A stretch of 64,000 bases of DNA from Jannaschia seosinensis (lineage in GTDB: Bacteria > Pseudomonadota > Alphaproteobacteria > Rhodobacterales > Rhodobacteraceae). A program made the position numbers and the translations under genes. The notes under the pieces are model-generated. The model had not been told where the DNA came from and ran no database searches. It worked only from the letters and a program-made list of their open reading frames with translations. The stretch is taken from assembly GCF_001408515.1 (NCBI RefSeq), contig NZ_CYPR01000043.1:1-64000 (forward strand), written 5' to 3'. This document shows positions 62,741 through 64,000 of the stretch, piece by piece. Within the stretch, counting starts at the first letter, position 1. Every line of letters begins with the position of its first letter.

Positions 62741-64000
62741 CAGAACGCCGTCGGCTCCAGCCCCATGATCGTGTCCGGACCCGTCTTGATCCGCGCCAGG
62801 TGCATCGCCGTCGCCGGAAGCTGCCGCTGCATGTAATAGCGGCCCGTGGCGATCTTGGCTTCGAGGAAGTCGCGGTCGGCGCCGTCCTGCTGCAGCCCGT
62901 CCTGCGCGGCCTTCGCCATGCGCCCCCACATCAGGCCGAGGCAGACATGGCCCATCATGTGCATGAAGTCGTAGGACCCCGACAGCGCGGCGTTCGGGTT
63001 CTTCATACCTTCCTGCATGAAGTACATCCCCGCCTCCTGCAGGTCCTTGGACGCGGCCTTGAGCGGCTCGACGAAGCCCTTCATCTCCTCGTCCTCGCCA
63101 TGCTCCTTGCAGAAGGTCTTCACCATCTCGAAGAAGGCAATGACGTGCTTGCCGCCATCCTGCGCCAGCTTGCGCCCCACGAGGTCGAGGGCCTGCACTC
63201 CGTTCGCGCCCTCGTAGATCATCGCGATCCGGGCATCGCGCGCGAATTGCGACATGCCCCATTCCTCGATGTAGCCGTGCCCGCCATAGATCTGCTGCGC
63301 GGCGGTGGCGTATTCGAACCCCTTGTCCGTCAGGAAACCCTTGATGACCGGCGTGAGCAGCGAGATCAGGCCGTCCGCATCCTTGTCTTCGGTGCGGTGC
63401 GCCCGGTCGATCATGTTGGCGCCCCAGAACGTGAAGGCGCGGGCGCCCTCGACGAAGGATTTCTGGTCCATCAGGTTGCGGCGAATGTCGGGGTGCACGA
63501 TGAGCGGGTCGGCCGGGCCGTCGGCGTTCTTGGCGCCGGTGACGTCGCGCCCCTGCAGCCGGTCGAGCGCGTAGGCCAGCGCGTTCTGGTAGGCGACCTC
63601 CGCCTGGGCATAGCCCTGCAGGCCGACGCCGAGCCGGGCCTCGTTCATCATCGTGAACATGGCGCGCATGCCCTTGTGCTCCTGCCCCAGCAGGTAGCCC
63701 GTCGCGCCGTCGTAATTCATCACGCAGGTGGAGTTGCCGTGGATGCCCATCTTCTCCTCGATCTTGCCGACCGAGACGCCGTTGCGCGCGCCGAGATTGC
63801 CGTCGTCATCCACAAGGATCTTTGGCACGATGAAGAGCGACACGCCCTTGATGCCCTCGGGCCCGCCCGCGATCTTGGCGAGGACGAGGTGGACGATGTT
63901 GTCCGACATGTCGTGATCGCCGGCCGAGATGAAGATCTTCTGGCCGGTGATCTTGTAGGTCCCGTCCTCCTGCGGCTCGGCCTTGGTGCGCATCATGCCC
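62740..64000 (-). CDS. Acyl-CoA dehydrogenase with C-terminal extension (partial)
   Basis: The leftward gene enters from the right edge; the visible 420 residues are the middle and C-terminal parts, and the N-terminus is outside. The FAD-binding beta domain ([19 protein letters not shown]) and the C-terminal helical domain are seen, with the catalytic region [13 protein letters not shown] preceded by [20 protein letters not shown]. An Acyl-CoA_dh_C-type extension follows ([15 protein letters not shown] to GLEPTAF). This long form includes DmdC (3-methylmercaptopropionyl-CoA dehydrogenase) and FadE-like enzymes. In this operon a fatty-acyl-CoA role is likelier. It reduces acyl-CoA dehydrogenation onto ETF. 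Confidence 0.92.
   Translation of the reverse strand, partial: GMMRTKAEPQEDGTYKITGQKIFISAGDHDMSDNIVHLVLAKIAGGPEGIKGVSLFIVPKILVDDDGNLGARNGVSVGKIEEKMGIHGNSTCVMNYDGATGYLLGQEHKGMRAMFTMMNEARLGVGLQGYAQAEVAYQNALAYALDRLQGRDVTGAKNADGPADPLIVHPDIRRNLMDQKSFVEGARAFTFWGANMIDRAHRTEDKDADGLISLLTPVIKGFLTDKGFEYATAAQQIYGGHGYIEEWGMSQFARDARIAMIYEGANGVQALDLVGRKLAQDGGKHVIAFFEMVKTFCKEHGEDEEMKGFVEPLKAASKDLQEAGMYFMQEGMKNPNAALSGSYDFMHMMGHVCLGLMWGRMAKAAQDGLQQDGADRDFLEAKIATGRYYMQRQLPATAMHLARIKTGPDTIMGLEPTAF

Overview
The window is high-GC, densely coded DNA from an alphaproteobacterium, most probably a member of the Rhodobacteraceae (Roseobacter-type). The pointers are an aa3-type cytochrome oxidase subunit I followed by a DUF2244 gene, a linked zwf-pgl-pgi block, HWE-type histidine kinases, a type 2 ArgC, Hint-domain proteins, a stand-alone FliG and an operonic beta-oxidation cluster with an acyl-CoA dehydrogenase of the DmdC/FadE type. 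No rRNA, origin, prophage or CRISPR array was seen. There are two tRNAs: Gly(CCC) and Leu(GAG).

Layout. 0-0.9 kb: a truncated IS630-type transposase and an eroded open frame. 0.9-8.3 kb: tyrS, anmK, the upper Entner-Doudoroff/glucose-6-phosphate genes zwf-pgl-pgi, a 4HBT thioesterase and a tRNA-Gly. 8.8-18.1 kb: a sugar-acid catabolic island with a UxaA-type dehydratase, an IlvD/Edd-type dehydratase, an SDR, an FAH-family hydrolase, an AroE-like enzyme and three hydroxyacid dehydrogenases, but no transporter or regulator. 18.1-28.5 kb: an HDAC-family deacetylase, DUF1178, an SDR, DUF2244-ctaD, a type III polyketide synthase with an ICMT-like methyltransferase, lipB, tRNA-Leu, an acyltransferase and an AI-2E-type permease. 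28.5-35.3 kb: pepN, a 56-codon DUF2256 gene, malate synthase G, a second ICMT-like protein, a GlcG-like protein and a class I glutamine amidotransferase-like hydrolase. 36.1-42 kb: a three-gene operon (MBL exonuclease, HSL-type esterase, ATP-dependent DNA ligase) joined by 4-bp overlaps, then fliG and argC.

42.1-48.6 kb is the oddest part. It is a KaiC/HWE-kinase/response-regulator signalling locus in which the large CheB-CheR-PAS-HWE kinase carries four in-frame stops and six frame breaks. The second HWE kinase is also broken, the KaiC-like gene has a frame-shifted block between two compensating indels, and an 11-C run lies upstream of it. Only the single-domain response regulator is intact. 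This is either a decaying sensory system or a patch of poor sequence. The in-frame nonsense codons favour decay.

49-57.9 kb: a YmdB-like phosphodiesterase, an SLC13/RCK transporter, a lipoprotein, a conserved hypothetical, a degenerate M48-like membrane protein, an EamA exporter and two Hint-domain genes (the second frame-shifted at a C6 run) separated by a 156-bp MITE-like element. 57.9-64 kb: a leftward, overlapping fatty-acid beta-oxidation operon (acyl-CoA dehydrogenase running off the edge, small RHH-like protein, GST, thiolase, NTF2-like protein, FadJ-type multifunctional enzyme). A near-perfect 16-bp palindrome occurs both in the sugar-acid island and beside the end of the beta-oxidation operon.
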